Shown here: piece by piece, positions 45,886 through 57,596 of the stretch
Layout: each line of letters starts with the position of its first letter
Numbering within the stretch: position 1 is the stretch's first letter
NCBI GenBank assembly: GCA_022702545.1
Contig: JAHRBC010000002.1
Span: forward strand, 7,564,001-7,628,000
Length of the DNA: 64,000 bases
Direction of reading: 5' to 3'
Source: Phycomyces nitens
Taxonomy: Eukaryota; Mucoromycota; Mucoromycetes; Mucorales; Phycomycetaceae
Translations under genes and position numbers: made by a program
The notes under the pieces: model-generated
What the model was told of the DNA's origin: nothing
Databases searched by the model: none
What the model saw: only the letters and a program-made list of their open reading frames with translations

Positions 45886-46763
45886 ATGGAAAAAGTAATT
45901 AGAGTATACTCCAAGCTTATCACATCAAACTTGAAGGGCGGTAGAAATGCCAGTTTGCTTGTTGAGCGCTTTGCTGTTCATAGCTTTGTCAGTTCAGCAA
46001 ACAGCTCTCAGAATTATCCTAGTACAAGTCAGCCGTCCACATATAATGAAGCAAGTTTCTTAGATCTTCCAGATGGTGTAAGTGCTGCCCAGCTATGGGA
46101 GCCATTCAACTGACATGCCAGCTTGAATGATGATGACTTGGAAGGTGTCAGCAGCCCTGTTGTCAAGAATACTTTGGCAAAGTACTATGTGCGAAACAGT
46201 GGTATGAACAGTATTGAACTTGATGACCCAACGATTGTTGTTGCTTCTAGTCTTTGGAAAAATTCAACCGTACATTCTTCATGTATGTACCGAAGAATAA
46301 AAAACGAGACCAGACGTGGCAATCATCATGTGATGTTTACCTGTCCGTACAGAAAGTGAGTATTGGTATTAGTCAAAATACAAAATAGAGATCACTCGCA
46401 TTTTTTATATTTTTATCTAGCCGTCGCAATATAACTATTCAAAGCTGGTTTGTTGGCACCGTGGAATTTTATTTTGAGCATAAAGAGGTTGATGGCACAC
46501 CGCACTTTCTGGCATTTGTTGAAGTGATGAAAGAGCATGGTACAGCAGCCCATGACTCATCTGTGCCAATCGTAATACGGCGGTCACACAGCTCAACTGG
46601 ACAAACAACCCAGCCAAAATATGCTGTTAATGTGGATGACATTCAGCATCAAGTTGGGCTCATCCAGTACCCTCCGAGTAGTAATCAGTTCTTTATCATT
46701 GCACCATATTACGTGTTTAATGACAATCTGTGTGTGACCATGGGGAACCTTGCCACTTTATAA
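45886..46763 (+). pseudogene. tnp2-like C-terminal remnant in CACTA B
   Basis: Frames 45886-46113, 46123-46359 and 46461-46763 are nearly identical to those in A and C. TGA at 46111-46113 separates the first two. An intron about 46358-46420 joins the second to the third in phase (GT-AG). The tail block FYFEHKEVDGTPHFLAFVEV resembles the end of tnp2 proteins. No catalytic region is present. Confidence 0.55.
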
Positions 46764-47647
46764 AAACTTTCTTTTTCTTTTTTCTTTCCTTATAAATATC
46801 AATACCAAATAAAATAAAATAAAATGGCTAATAATGTCAAAAATAAAAATTTGGTTTCAAAAAAACGGTAGCATAACTACCATTTTGTTCACACAGGCGA
46901 AAAATTATTTTTCTCAAAAATGCTCAACATCTTTAACACCAAATAAAATGCTCATTTCAATAAACAAGGTTGCCTAAAAACTTACGAGCCCTTTCTATGG
47001 TACTACAACTACCTCATTGCCTGATGAAAAGACATTCCATGCAACTTTTATGATTCGGCATCGATGACATTACCTTTCAACCACAATCTGCGGAGATAAA
47101 GTGCTCAAAAATCATAAAAAATGGTAGTTATGCTACCGTTTTCGGCACAGCTACCGGTCCTTCCGCCGTAGTGCGACGCTTGCCAAGAGTCTTTGAAGTA
47201 TCGTTGTCTGATTCTCCTTCAGACATTGCTTCTTTCTGAAGCAGACCAGAACAAACTTGCCCCATTGCCTGCTCAATGGCCTCCTTATGTTTGAGAAAGG
47301 CAGTCATGCGACGTTCGAAATGCTAACAAATATCCAACATGTATTCATTAATATTTGTCTCTAGTTTGAATAGTATACAACCTACATCTTTTTCACGGTT
47401 TGCCCTTCTCAAACGAGCGTTGGAGACTGCCTTCTTCTCAGAAGACTTTCTCTGCTCCTGACGACGGCTACAGAAGTTTCTGTAGACTTTCTCTCGAATG
47501 TCACTTCTTCTCAAGGGCAAGCCAACAAAATTTGGCCCAAGGTAAGCCAGTAGACGTTCTACCAGCTCCTTGTTGGGACTCTCGTCAAAGTGAGTATGGA
47601 CATCCCACCTTGGCTTGTTGTTATTTGCCTGGATGTCAACCAACGCC

Positions 47648-47988
47648 CACTACGGCGGAAAAAACGGTAGCTAACTACCGTTTTGGTAGCATTACTACCG
47701 TTTTTTCCCACCAAAAAAAACGGTAGTAAAGACTCTGTATAAGGCGATTTTGGTAGCTGTTACCGTTTTTTTAGTGCGAAAAAAAAGGGTAGTTATGAGG
47801 CAGGAATAGGCACAGCTACCGTTTTTTTATCCAACCAAAATCGTTTCTTTATATACTATAGCCTCTCTTTTATATTACTTTATATACTAGCACCCATTCT
47901 TTTTTTACTGCCATTTATTTGAAATAATGGTTTATTTTTTATTATAATTTCGATTTATTTCAAATAATATTAAAATATATATAATAAT
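47648..47988 (+). repeat. Tandem copy of the CACTA left terminus
   Basis: Near-identical to 47989-48329, including all subterminal repeats. It ends abruptly in ataataat, directly before the second CACTACGG. Confidence 0.93.
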
Positions 47989-50036
47989 CACTACGGCGGA
48001 AAAAACGGTAGCTAACTACCGTTTTGGTAGCATTACTACCGTTTTTTCCCACCAAAAAAAACGGTAGTAAAGACTCTGTATAAGGCGATTTCGGTAGCTG
48101 TTACCGTTTTTTTAGTGCGAAAAAAAAGGGTAGTTATGAGGCAGGAATAGGCACAACTACCGTTTTTTTATCCAACCAAAATCGTTTCTTTATATACTAT
48201 AGCCTCTCTTTTATATTACTTTATATACTAGCACCCATTCTTTTTTTACTGCCATTTATTTGAAATAATGGTTTATTTTTTATTATAATTTCGATTTATT
48301 TCAAATAATATTAAAATATATATAATAATAATATAGAAACATACCAAAAGCAAATACTATTTAATATTATAAAACGTATATGGTACAAACCTTTTACTCA
48401 ATCTATACACGATGCCAACAACATGTTGTTATGACTTGGATGGCCTTTGGTCTTCATCGATTGCTATAAAAATATTGTGGTCAGAGAATGAAGCAATCAA
48501 ATAAACCGAATATATTGTTTTGGGTAGCATACCAGTATATATTGTGCTTGTTAATCAGCGTGCCGAGCATCTTGTTGTGAATCACTGTCATGACTTGGGA
48601 GGCCTTTGGTCTTCATCAATTGCTATAAAGATATTGTGGTCAGAGAATGAAGCGATCAAATAAACCAAGCATATTGTTTTGGATAGCATACCAGTATATA
48701 TTGTGCTTGTTAATCGGTATACCAAGCATCTCTTGAATTAATGCCACTATATGAAACGTACAGATGTAAATACTAGATGCAGTAGAAGGAGAATAGAGAA
48801 TGCGCAATATGATTAATTAAAGAGTGTAAACATATTATAATATTCTTACCATAGAAAATATATTGCTGTAAAGTCAGCTCATAAGATTTAAAACTAATTC
48901 GAATATAATGGTAGTTGGCAGAATGAGTACATCATTAAGAAAACAATATGCATATTCTACAGAGATTCCCAGGTGGGGAGGTGGGGAACGACAAACTTTA
49001 GTGTAATATAGCTGTAAAAAATTTTCACCTTTTTTTAGTGTCTGAAAAATTATGAGATGAGTGTTTCATTCCTTGATTAAAGATAGCAGAGCTGAAGATG
49101 TGGTATACAAGATTCCAATCGGATGTTTATGTAATTGACAACCTTACATAAGGGAGGGTCATTTAGTTTTATTTCAAAAAAGTAGAGCAAAGAAAAGAAA
49201 AGAAATATAAACTAACCTCGGCGTAATACAGCTATAAAAAATTTCATTTTTTTTGGTGCTTGAAAAAGGGCGAGATGTGTGTTTCATTCCTAGATTAAAA
49301 ACAACAGAGCTGAAGATGTGGTATACAAGATGCCAATCGGGCATTTATTAAGGTGGCAATCTTACGTGATGGAGAGTTATTCGATTTTATTTCAAAGGAG
49401 AGGACCAAAGCAAAGATAAAACAGCTAAAGGAAAAGAGGAAAAGAAAAAGTGCGCTAAAACATATACTAAAAATATGAGAGAACCAATAAGAGCAGCCTA
49501 AAGAATATTAAAGACTTAGTCTGTTTCTCTTAGATGAAGGCTCATTGCTCATTCCTAGTGGTGTAAACCTATATCAAACAGTAGAAATATTATATTAATA
49601 TTAAATTGAGAATAGATGAGCAACAAAAAAGCTCTAACTTATAGTACATCTGTCATGATTGGGGATTCAGCCTCGTCATCCGTTTGAAATACCTCATCTT
49701 CCGAAAGAAAAGAACTGCTTGCTCTTTCCTGCTATAACATAATAAAAATATTGTATTAATTATAATGTATATTCAAATGTTTGTTAATTAATAAACTTGC
49801 CTGGCTGTTCTCTGCTATTTTTCTCTTACAAGTCTGGTTTGCACTCTTAAAGGTGTCTTGAAGAAGATTCTTGGCACACCACATTCTTTTGCACTTGTAA
49901 ATGTGGAGTGCTATTGTCCTAGCCATGCCTCACTGGCCACAATCATTGATGACAGGTACGTTGATTTTGTCATCATTGACCAAGAAGTGTCTTTGCTGCT
50001 GTTGCTATTATTAGTCAAATAATCTCTTACCTACCC

Positions 50037-50914
50037 ATGGAAAAAGTAATTAGAGTATACTCCAAGCTTATCACGTCAAACTTGAAGGGCGGTAGAAATG
50101 CCAGTTTGCTTGTTGAGCGCTTTGCTGTTCATAGCTTTGTCAGTTCAGCAAACAGCTCTCAGAATTATCCTAGTACAAGTCAGCCGTCCACATATAATGA
50201 AGCAAGTTTCTTAGATCTTCCAGATGGTGTAAGTGCTGCCCAGCTATGGGAGCCATTCAACTGACATGCCAGTTTGAATGATGATGACTTGGAAGGTGTC
50301 AGCAGCCCTGTTGTCAAGAATACTTTGGCAAAGTACTATGTGCGAAACAGTGGTATGGACAGTATTGAACTTGATGACCCGACGATTGTTGTTGCTTCTC
50401 GTCTTTGGAAAAATTCAACCGTACATTCTTCATGTATGTACCGAAGAATAAAAAACGAGACCAGACGTGGCAATCATCATGTGATGTTCACCTGTCCATA
50501 CAGAAAGTGAGTATTGGTATTAGTCAAAATACAAAATAGAGATCACTCGCATTTTTTATATTTTTATCTAGCCGTCGCAATATAACTATTCAAAGCTGGT
50601 TTGTTGGCACCGTGGAATTTTATTTTGAGCATAAAGAGGTTGATGGCACACTGCACTTTCTGGCATTCGTTGAAGTGATGAAAGAGCATGGTACAGCAGC
50701 CCATGACTCATCTGTGCCAATCGTAATACGGCGGTCACACAGCTCAACTGGACAAACAACCCAGCCAAAATATGCTGTTAATGTGGATGACATTCAGCAT
50801 CAAGTTGGGCTCATCCAGTACCCTCCGAGTAGTAATCAGTTCTTTATCATTGCATCATATTATGTGTTTAATGACAATCTGCATGTGACCAGGGGTAATC
50901 TTGCCACTTTATAA
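50037..50914 (+). pseudogene. tnp2-like C-terminal remnant in CACTA C
   Basis: Frames 50037-50264, 50274-50510 and 50612-50914, with the same TGA and the same in-phase intron as in B. The peptides differ from A and B at only a few positions, so the three elements spread recently from one already-degenerate source and must rely on a transposase supplied from elsewhere. Confidence 0.55.
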
Positions 50915-51994
50915 AAATTTTCTTTTTCTTTTTTCTTTCTTTATAAATATCAATACCAAATAAAATAAAATAAAATGGCTAATAATGTCAAAAACAAAAA
51001 AATTGTTTCAAAAAAACGGTAGCATAACTACCGTTTTGTTCACACAGGCGAAAAATTATTTTTCTCAAAAATGCGCAACATCGTTAACACCAAATAAAAT
51101 GCTCATTTCAATAAATAACGTTGCCTAAAAACTTACGAGCCCTTTCTATGGTACTACAACTACCTCATTGCCTGATGAAAAGACATTCCATGCGACTTTT
51201 ATGAATCGGCATCGATGACATTACCTTTCAACCACAATCTGCGGAGATAAAGTGCTCAAAAATCATAAAAAACGGTAGTTATGCTACCGTTTTCGGCACA
51301 GCTACCGGTCCTTCCGCCGTAGTGGCCCTTGACCTCAACTTTGGCTGCCACAAATATTCACAAATATCTTTCTGTTTGATCAAAATAAGAATTTAGTTGA
51401 TAGGATATTATATCTGGTGACACCTACAAACACACGTTTCTTTGCATCAGACATCGATTCATTTGTGGCCTCGGCAGTTGGGGCAGCAACAGAGGCAAGA
51501 ACAGGTACTGGAGCCACAATACTTGTGGCAGCAATGACAGTGAGGTTGGACTCAATAAGAGTCCCCATTCTTCTGTTCATTGTGGTCATGTCGCCTCTAA
51601 TTGAGGCAAGATCCTCTTGGAGATTCGTGATGACCATCTGCATATTGACATCATCGTCAGCAGGTCGTGGAGCAATATTCCTTCTTTGGTTTGACATTTT
51701 CTATTATAAATTATATCAAAAATACACAATATTTAATACTCGTTTACTACTTTCACTGGAAAAACTCCCAAATTTAGCATTGTATCAATGTGGCAAAAGG
51801 GTAGTGGAAATATAGAGCTTTTTTCATCTCAGATATTTTTTTTACTTCAAATAAAAAGTGTAATTCTAATCCATTCTATTGGTTCGGGCAAAAGATTAAA
51901 AAACAATAGCTTTTTTTTCATCTATAAAATGACAGCAAATTAAAATATGTAGCACTTGTTTCCTTTTTTATCTCACAATCAAATCATATAAACA

Positions 51995-54900
51995 ATGTCT
52001 TCTATTTCCGCTCTTAACAACACTGCCTGTTACTGCAACAAATGCAACAACAACCAGCAAGGATTCTCTATTGTATCCAAGCGCACTTCCCAGCGTCATG
52101 CCAAGAGAGCAAGATTTGAAGAAGTCTTGGATTTTGAAAACAGTATGTTATTTTCAATATTAATTTTATCTTTGCTGCGCAATAATAACCATTAGCCTTT
52201 AATTGAACTCAGGCACACAAAGTGCCGTGATGGACGTTGATGTTGAGGGTAAAAAATATTTATTTGAACACCAGTACAGGGCAATAAACTAATGTATTCT
52301 ATATTTGTAGCAATCCCGACCTCTCAATCCGAATCCATGGAAACGGATGGTCAGGTCAGCCTACCATTTTTGGATTCCGTCCCGATGTCTGACGATGATT
52401 CAGTTGACAATGAGGTCAATGGCGATGACGCTGAAATCACTGATGACTCTGACAATGACAGTGATGATGAACCCGATGTTGAAGAGATCGAGGTCAAGGA
52501 GTTTGATAGTGAAGGTCAGTATTGAATAGCTACAATACAAAAGCAAGCAAAGATTGAGTATTAATAATTTTCCTTTTTAAATAATAGACCCTTTTGCTAC
52601 TCCTGGTATGCCCGAAAACCCAGTGCACAGGGCAATTGCCATTTTCGTTGTTCTGTTTGCATCCCGTTATGTGGTCGATAAGGGTGCTGTTGTCTTGATT
52701 GAGTTCATCAACAAACTCTTGACGATTTACGGACAGGACTTCCAATTGCCTTCAAGCCTTTCTGGTCTCCAAAGCATGACGGGTTTCACTGCCTTGACCA
52801 AGGGTGTAAAGAGATTCGTTGTGTGCCAGGATTGCTACACGGTTTATGAGGAAGCTGGGTCTGCTCCCCTTCAGTGCAGTTCCGCCAAGCTTGGTTCCGT
52901 TTCTCCATGTGGTTGCCAATTGATGAAGCAATCATCATCTGGTGCTTTAGTCCCCAAATGTCAATACAGCTACCAGTCCGTCAAGCAGGCGTTGAGAGTC
53001 CTTTTCCTCCGCCCGGATTTCGAAAGCAAGATCAGACAATGGAACCAGGAGTTGAAGATCGTTGATACCATGTGCGACGTTTACGATGGTGCAATGTGGA
53101 AGGGGTTGAAGGACAAGAACGGCGTTCCCTTTGTTGAAGACTCTCGATCACTCATGTTGACTCTCAACATTGATTGGTTTCAGCCATTCGATGGTATCAG
53201 TCATTCCTCTGGAGCCATTTACCTGGCAATCAACAATTTGCCTCGAGAGGATAGGTTCAAGGCAGAAAACGTGATTCTTGTTGGTCTGATGCCTGGGCCA
53301 AAGGAACCAAGATCAGAGGAGATTAACAACTACCTCAAGCCCTTGGTCGACGAGTTGGAGCAGCTGTATGTTGGAATGTCTATTCCAAGTTATGAACACC
53401 CCACTGGAGTAACTGTCCGTGCTGCGCTCTTAATGGTTGCATGTGATATCCCTGCCGCCAGAAAAACCAGTGGATTCACGTCCCACAACAGTACGCATGC
53501 ATGCTACAAATGCAGCCGTAGTTTCTCTCGCTTGGAAGGCACAAGCCATGTAGACTTTCGTGGGTTCGAGTTTGCCAAGTGGAGGCTTGCAAATGGTGCT
53601 GAAAACCGGGTGCATGCTGAGGAGTGGAAGAGTGCAAGTACGCCCTCAGAAAGGCATCAGCTGGAGGTCGAAAATGGTGTTCGATAGTCGCAGTTGCATC
53701 GCCTTGGATACTTTGATCTAGTACGTGGAACGATCATTGATCCCATGCACAACATATTCCTGGGAACGGCAAAGAGGATGGTCGAGACGTGGACTGCCAG
53801 TGGTCTGATCACAGACAACAATCTTCGTGAGATGCAGATGGTGGCAGAGACCATGGTGTTGCCTGCAGATTACGCAGTGTTGAAGACGAAGATTGGGAAG
53901 GGATTTCCCCATATGAAGGCCGACGAGTGGAAATCCTGGGTGCTCGTTTACTCCCCTGCTCTGTTGAAGACTGTTCTCCCTGCTGCCAAGTTCCAGAATT
54001 GGATCAGCTTTGTCGACGCCTGCCGCCTCCTTACCAAGCCAACCATCACTTTTGACGAACTTGATGAAGCCCATAGTCACCTGGAAAAATTTGGTCAAGC
54101 CTGCGAACAACAAGACCCACACACTGTCCTCACCTGCAATATGCACCTACACCTCCATCTTCGCGAGACCATTCGTGATTTTGGACCAGTGTACGGCTAT
54201 TGGCTCTTTGGGTTTGAGAGATACAATGGGTTGTTGAAGAACATCGAGACAAACAGAAGAGACGGGTTCGAGTCAACGTTTATGAAAACATTTGTCCAGA
54301 ATTCGTACAAGGAGGACTATACAAATGCCATCCTCAAGTCTTCGATATCAGCTCCTTTCCTCCCACTCATTGCCAAGCTCTCTTCGTCCTTTGCCACCTT
54401 GTCTCCACCTGCACCTGCACCAACATGACGCCCATTCCGAATTCAAAATTTTGTGGATGCATCCCAAGATTCTGAATTCCCGATCAAGGGTAACGAGCCT
54501 CTTCCACCCTCTGCGTTTCCTCTGTTGCAAAAGTCTGCCACAAAAATGAGTGATGTTGACTATCCTCAATTGTTGGCTTACTATGTGGATACGTATGACA
54601 TTGACACCCTCCAGCATTATCAACATGCCACTTCTTCTTCGTTGTTTGTTGACAATCAGATCATAAAGCTAAAATCGATAAATCTCCTTGGCCAAGTATA
54701 TCGTGGGCACAATGGCTCTGGAAATGGTGGATCTCGTGTCCAAGCTTTGTTTGGCAACAGCACTGGTGAGAACCAGACCGCATATACTGGCAAAATACAG
54801 TATATTTTTGTCCACCAGTTCACGCCACCTCTCTCTGCCTCTGTTCATCTAAATCGCCGTGCTCATCAAAGCCAGCATGTTTTCACCTTTGTCAGATGGT

Positions 54901-55094
54901 ATGATGTGTCCTATGATCGTTCGCGTGAGGATGAAGGTGTTGACATCTGTTTGCCCGGCTTTTCTCCTGCTACCCATGAGTGCATCTTGCCAGTCCATCG
55001 CCTTCTCTTGGAAGTTGCGACTGCCACGCACACAAGCCGAAATGGTATAAAGAGGATGCTGGTCATCCCTTTGCCAAAGAAACTTTACATATAA
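51995..55094 (+). pseudogene. CACTA tnp2-family transposase (E4), two stops
   Basis: Exons 51995-52142, 52213-52248, 52311-52514 and 52588-55094, with lengths 148, 36 and 204 nt identical to E1 for the first three. The product would be about 964 aa, but TAG at 53685-53687 replaces a tryptophan codon of E1, and TGA at 54426-54428 replaces CGA. There are no indels. All tnp2 motifs are present (CYCNKC finger, acidic exon 3, LTLNIDWFQPF, GLMPGPKEPR, DPMHNIFLGTAKRM, YGYWLFGFERYNG). Both stops are single C-to-T or G-to-A changes. Confidence 0.9.
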
Positions 55095-55221
55095 TAAATA
55101 AATAAATATCTTTTCTCTTTCATAAAAAAAAACAAACAGAAATAGCATTGCCTTTATAAATGTTGTCAAAACGTAACGCGTGTCAAAAAAAATAGATGGA
55201 TAGATATAAAAAAATATTTTA

Positions 55222-56422
55222 TTAAAGCCCATGTCTAAGAGCCCACTGAGGAAGACTGGGATTAAAATTAGTCGGGACTGCCATGTCCACAGTTCTGGCA
55301 TAAACCCTTGACAACATTTGATGAGCATTTGCTCCAAGTTGGAGATCAACGAATCTGTCAACGACTTGGATGAATCGGTTAAACTATCAATTGCGCATCA
55401 GTAATCTACAGTCATTCAATATACTATTTATAATCAGCTCAACAACTCACTTCATTGCTTCTCCAACTTGGGCGAATTGTGCGAACCACACGTCTTCTTC
55501 CTGCTTCAGAGACTTCATCATCTGATTCTCCCTCGGACATTGCTCCCTTTTGGAGTGCACCTATGCAGTTCCAACCCATCTCCTGGTTGATCTCAGCCCT
55601 GTTATTGTCATATGCTGCCAAACGACAAGCATAGTTCTACAAATATTATTATTAATATGCGTTTAATGGATTTTTAATATATTGCAAACAACTTACTTCG
55701 TTTGCACGACCAGATCTTTGTGAACATCTGTTCAACGCAGCCCTCACAGCAGGAGACTCTCTCACTTTTCGGCATCTACTAATGAAATTCTTGTGGAGCC
55801 TCTCACGAAGATCCTTTTGCCTCATTCCGTCGCCAGCAAACTTACGCCCCAGGTAGACGAGCATTCGATCAACCAACTCCTTGTTGGGAGTCACGTTGAA
55901 GTGAACATCGGTGTTCCACCTGGGCTTATCGTTGTTGGCCTCTACTTCTGCTGGGACAGTTGACCGAAACTTTGGATTCCACATGAATTTGCGGATCGCA
56001 GCCTAATAATATATAAAAGTTAACAAACTGATAGTATAGTCTTTACTCTTTAGTATAATACTTACATAGACCTCTGTGGAAACTCTCTTGCTGGGGTTTG
56101 ACAAAGCAATGGGATCCGCCACAACAACATTGCTAGTTGCACTGGTGGAGGCAGCAGGAGCAACAGGAGCAGCAGGAGCAGCAGGAGCAGCAGGAGCAGC
56201 AGGAGCAGCCTCAACGAAATTATCAATGGCAGTGATAGTCTCACGGTTTCCTACAATAATGACACCAAGTCTGGAATCTATCGTTACAAGTCTGGCGTTT
56301 GATGTCACCATCTCGCTTTCCATAATGGTCATCTTGTTCTCCATGGCAACAAGCTTTTCCAATATCAGATCCATGTCAGCAGTAGCAGGACGAGGAGCAA
56401 TCGATCTTCTTTGGTTAACCAT
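55222..56422 (-). CDS. CACTA companion gene (E4), unknown function
   Basis: Minus-strand exons 56422-56066 (357 nt), 56002-55697 (306), 55636-55451 (186) and 55383-55222 (162). Introns are phase 0 GT-AG, giving 336 aa with no stop. The start MVNQRRSIAPRP is shared with E1. Exon 1 has a coiled-coil-like region followed by an Ala/Pro repeat (PAAPAAPAAP) encoded by a GCAGGAGCA tract at about 56155-56210. Exon 2 has NDKPRWNTDVHFNVTPNKE, exon 3 MSEGESDDE and RPSWRSNE. It stays open although the neighbouring transposase has two stops. It may bind element ends as TnpA does; there is no direct evidence. Confidence 0.85.
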
Positions 56423-56861
56423 TTTCTAGAATATGGTAAAGTATATTTCGATTATAATTATTAGTTTTTGTTCAATTGAAATAAAAATAAATATAATATA
56501 CATACAAAAACTGTTTGGGTGAGTGAGTAAGTAAGTGTGTGTGTGTGTGGGTTGGTGTAAAGGTAAGAGAGGTTGAATACTATCAAAAAGACCTTTATAT
56601 ATAGGCATTTTTAATGACTATAAAGATGTTCATCCATTGTCTTGAAGCACTGAGATGCAAATCGGCCTTGATATTGTTTTTGGGCTCAATCCATCACACC
56701 TTCCGCAGCATGTTTCAAAGGTGAAAAAATTTTCAGACTCTCTCCTTTTTCTTTGGTTCCCTTTATTTTTCCTTTTGTTTGCTTTTTTAATATCGGCGCC
56801 TTTCTCTGGTAAGACATTTTTTATACCTCTTTATACACACAAATTAACCTCTTTTTCATAG

Positions 56862-57596
56862 ATGTGCGCTCCCATTCCAACTCATCCTTTCCACAATGGC
56901 CATCTAGACAAATACTCACTGGCCGCATTCACTGGTCCCGTCATCATGATAAAAATTATTTTCACTTTCTCTCTTAGATTGGCCAAACAACTTATGTAAG
57001 GATGCCATCAGCACCAGGTAAAATTTTTCTTTCAATCATACTTGTTCCTTCTCTGACTCTATTCCATTGTAGACTGCCCTTTCTATTCACGCCATCGGCC
57101 TCCTCCATCATTTGTGATTGTAATCATAAAGGTAATATTCTTTATAAATCTCTTTTTACTTATCTAAAATATTATTCAGACTATTTATTAATAATTATTA
57201 TTATGTGTTTTATAGACTCACTTGGGCTTCCTTTGCACACCATGCCCCCTACTTTGATAACCCATTTGACTCCTGGTATGTAAATTAAATATATCATCAC
57301 TCTGTTCACCCATATTAATTTTTATTCCCTTTTTTATAGTAAAACCTGCCACACAGCCCATCCAGCCTTACAATTCAAGTCCCCTTTGCCCACTCTTGCC
57401 CATCTCTTGCAATGTAAGTATCTTTTGTCACACAAAAATTTCCTCTTTGTACCCCACATCATTAACACTTCTTTATCTTTTACAGAACACTCCCGCAGCC
57501 CAAAAAATCACTGGATATTCATATTTTTGCAGGTATTTTTTATGTAGAAAAATATTCCATCCAAATAGCAGCAAGCAACCGGGTAGAAACGGCTAG
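56862..57596 (+). CDS. Third CACTA gene, six small exons (E4), unknown function
   Basis: Exons 56862-56934, 56978-57017, 57073-57131, 57216-57275, 57340-57413 and 57486-57596 (73, 40, 59, 60, 74 and 111 nt; total 417). Every boundary is GT-AG, the frame stays open across all five introns, and the stop TAG is at 57594-57596, giving 138 aa. The protein starts MCAPIPTHPFHNGH, is proline-, histidine- and cysteine-rich, and ends with YFCRYFLCRKIFHPN and GRNG. The ATG sits directly after an acceptor, so an upstream non-coding exon ending at about 56810 is likely. Exon lengths are kept in E1. No family is recognised. Confidence comes from the coherent splicing, not from homology. Confidence 0.65.

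Larger units (their letters stand above)
37670..47173 (+). mobile_element. CACTA element B (3.3-kb family) carrying element D
   Basis: Left end CACTACGGCGGAAAAAACGG, right end TTCCGCCGTAGTG. Own sequence is about 3335 bp once D (39110-45274) is removed. Only CG is duplicated at the target, one base less than the 3 bp usual for CACTA. Same orientation as C, opposite to A. 37860-39100 is AT-rich with an internal duplication (about 38090-38400) and no gene. Confidence 0.92.
47648..51324 (+). mobile_element. CACTA element C with duplicated left terminus
   Basis: Ends CACTACGGCGGAA and TTCCGCCGTAGTG with 3-bp duplication GCC (47645-47647, 51325-51327). The first 341 bp (47648-47988) are repeated from 47989, where a complete 3336-bp element begins. 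The target duplication encloses both, so they behave as one insertion. 48330-49900 holds no gene that I can see. Confidence 0.92.
37397..51697 (-). pseudogene. CACTA companion gene (E2), split by CACTA B and C
   Basis: Minus-strand exons: exon 1 51697-51428 (270 nt), exon 2 51371-51328 plus 47647-47386, exon 3 47322-47176 plus 37669-37631, and exon 4 37552-37397 (156). Removing C and one GCC makes exon 2 exactly 306 nt. Removing B and one CG makes exon 3 exactly 186 nt. These equal the E1 and E4 exons. The frame is open throughout (305 aa), so the gene was intact until B and C landed. Conserved pieces are MSNQRRNIAPRP, NNNKPRWDVHTHFDESPNKE, MSEGESD and RPSWRSDE. Function unknown. Confidence 0.87.

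Noticed and set aside
17324..54428. Reassignment of TGA or TAG as sense codons.
   Set aside because: Both are used as normal terminators elsewhere, and the in-frame cases line up with Arg or Trp codons in sister copies, which fits decay.
56062..56244. Leucine-rich minus-strand frame.
   Set aside because: Shadow of the Ala/Pro repeat in the E4 companion gene read in another frame.
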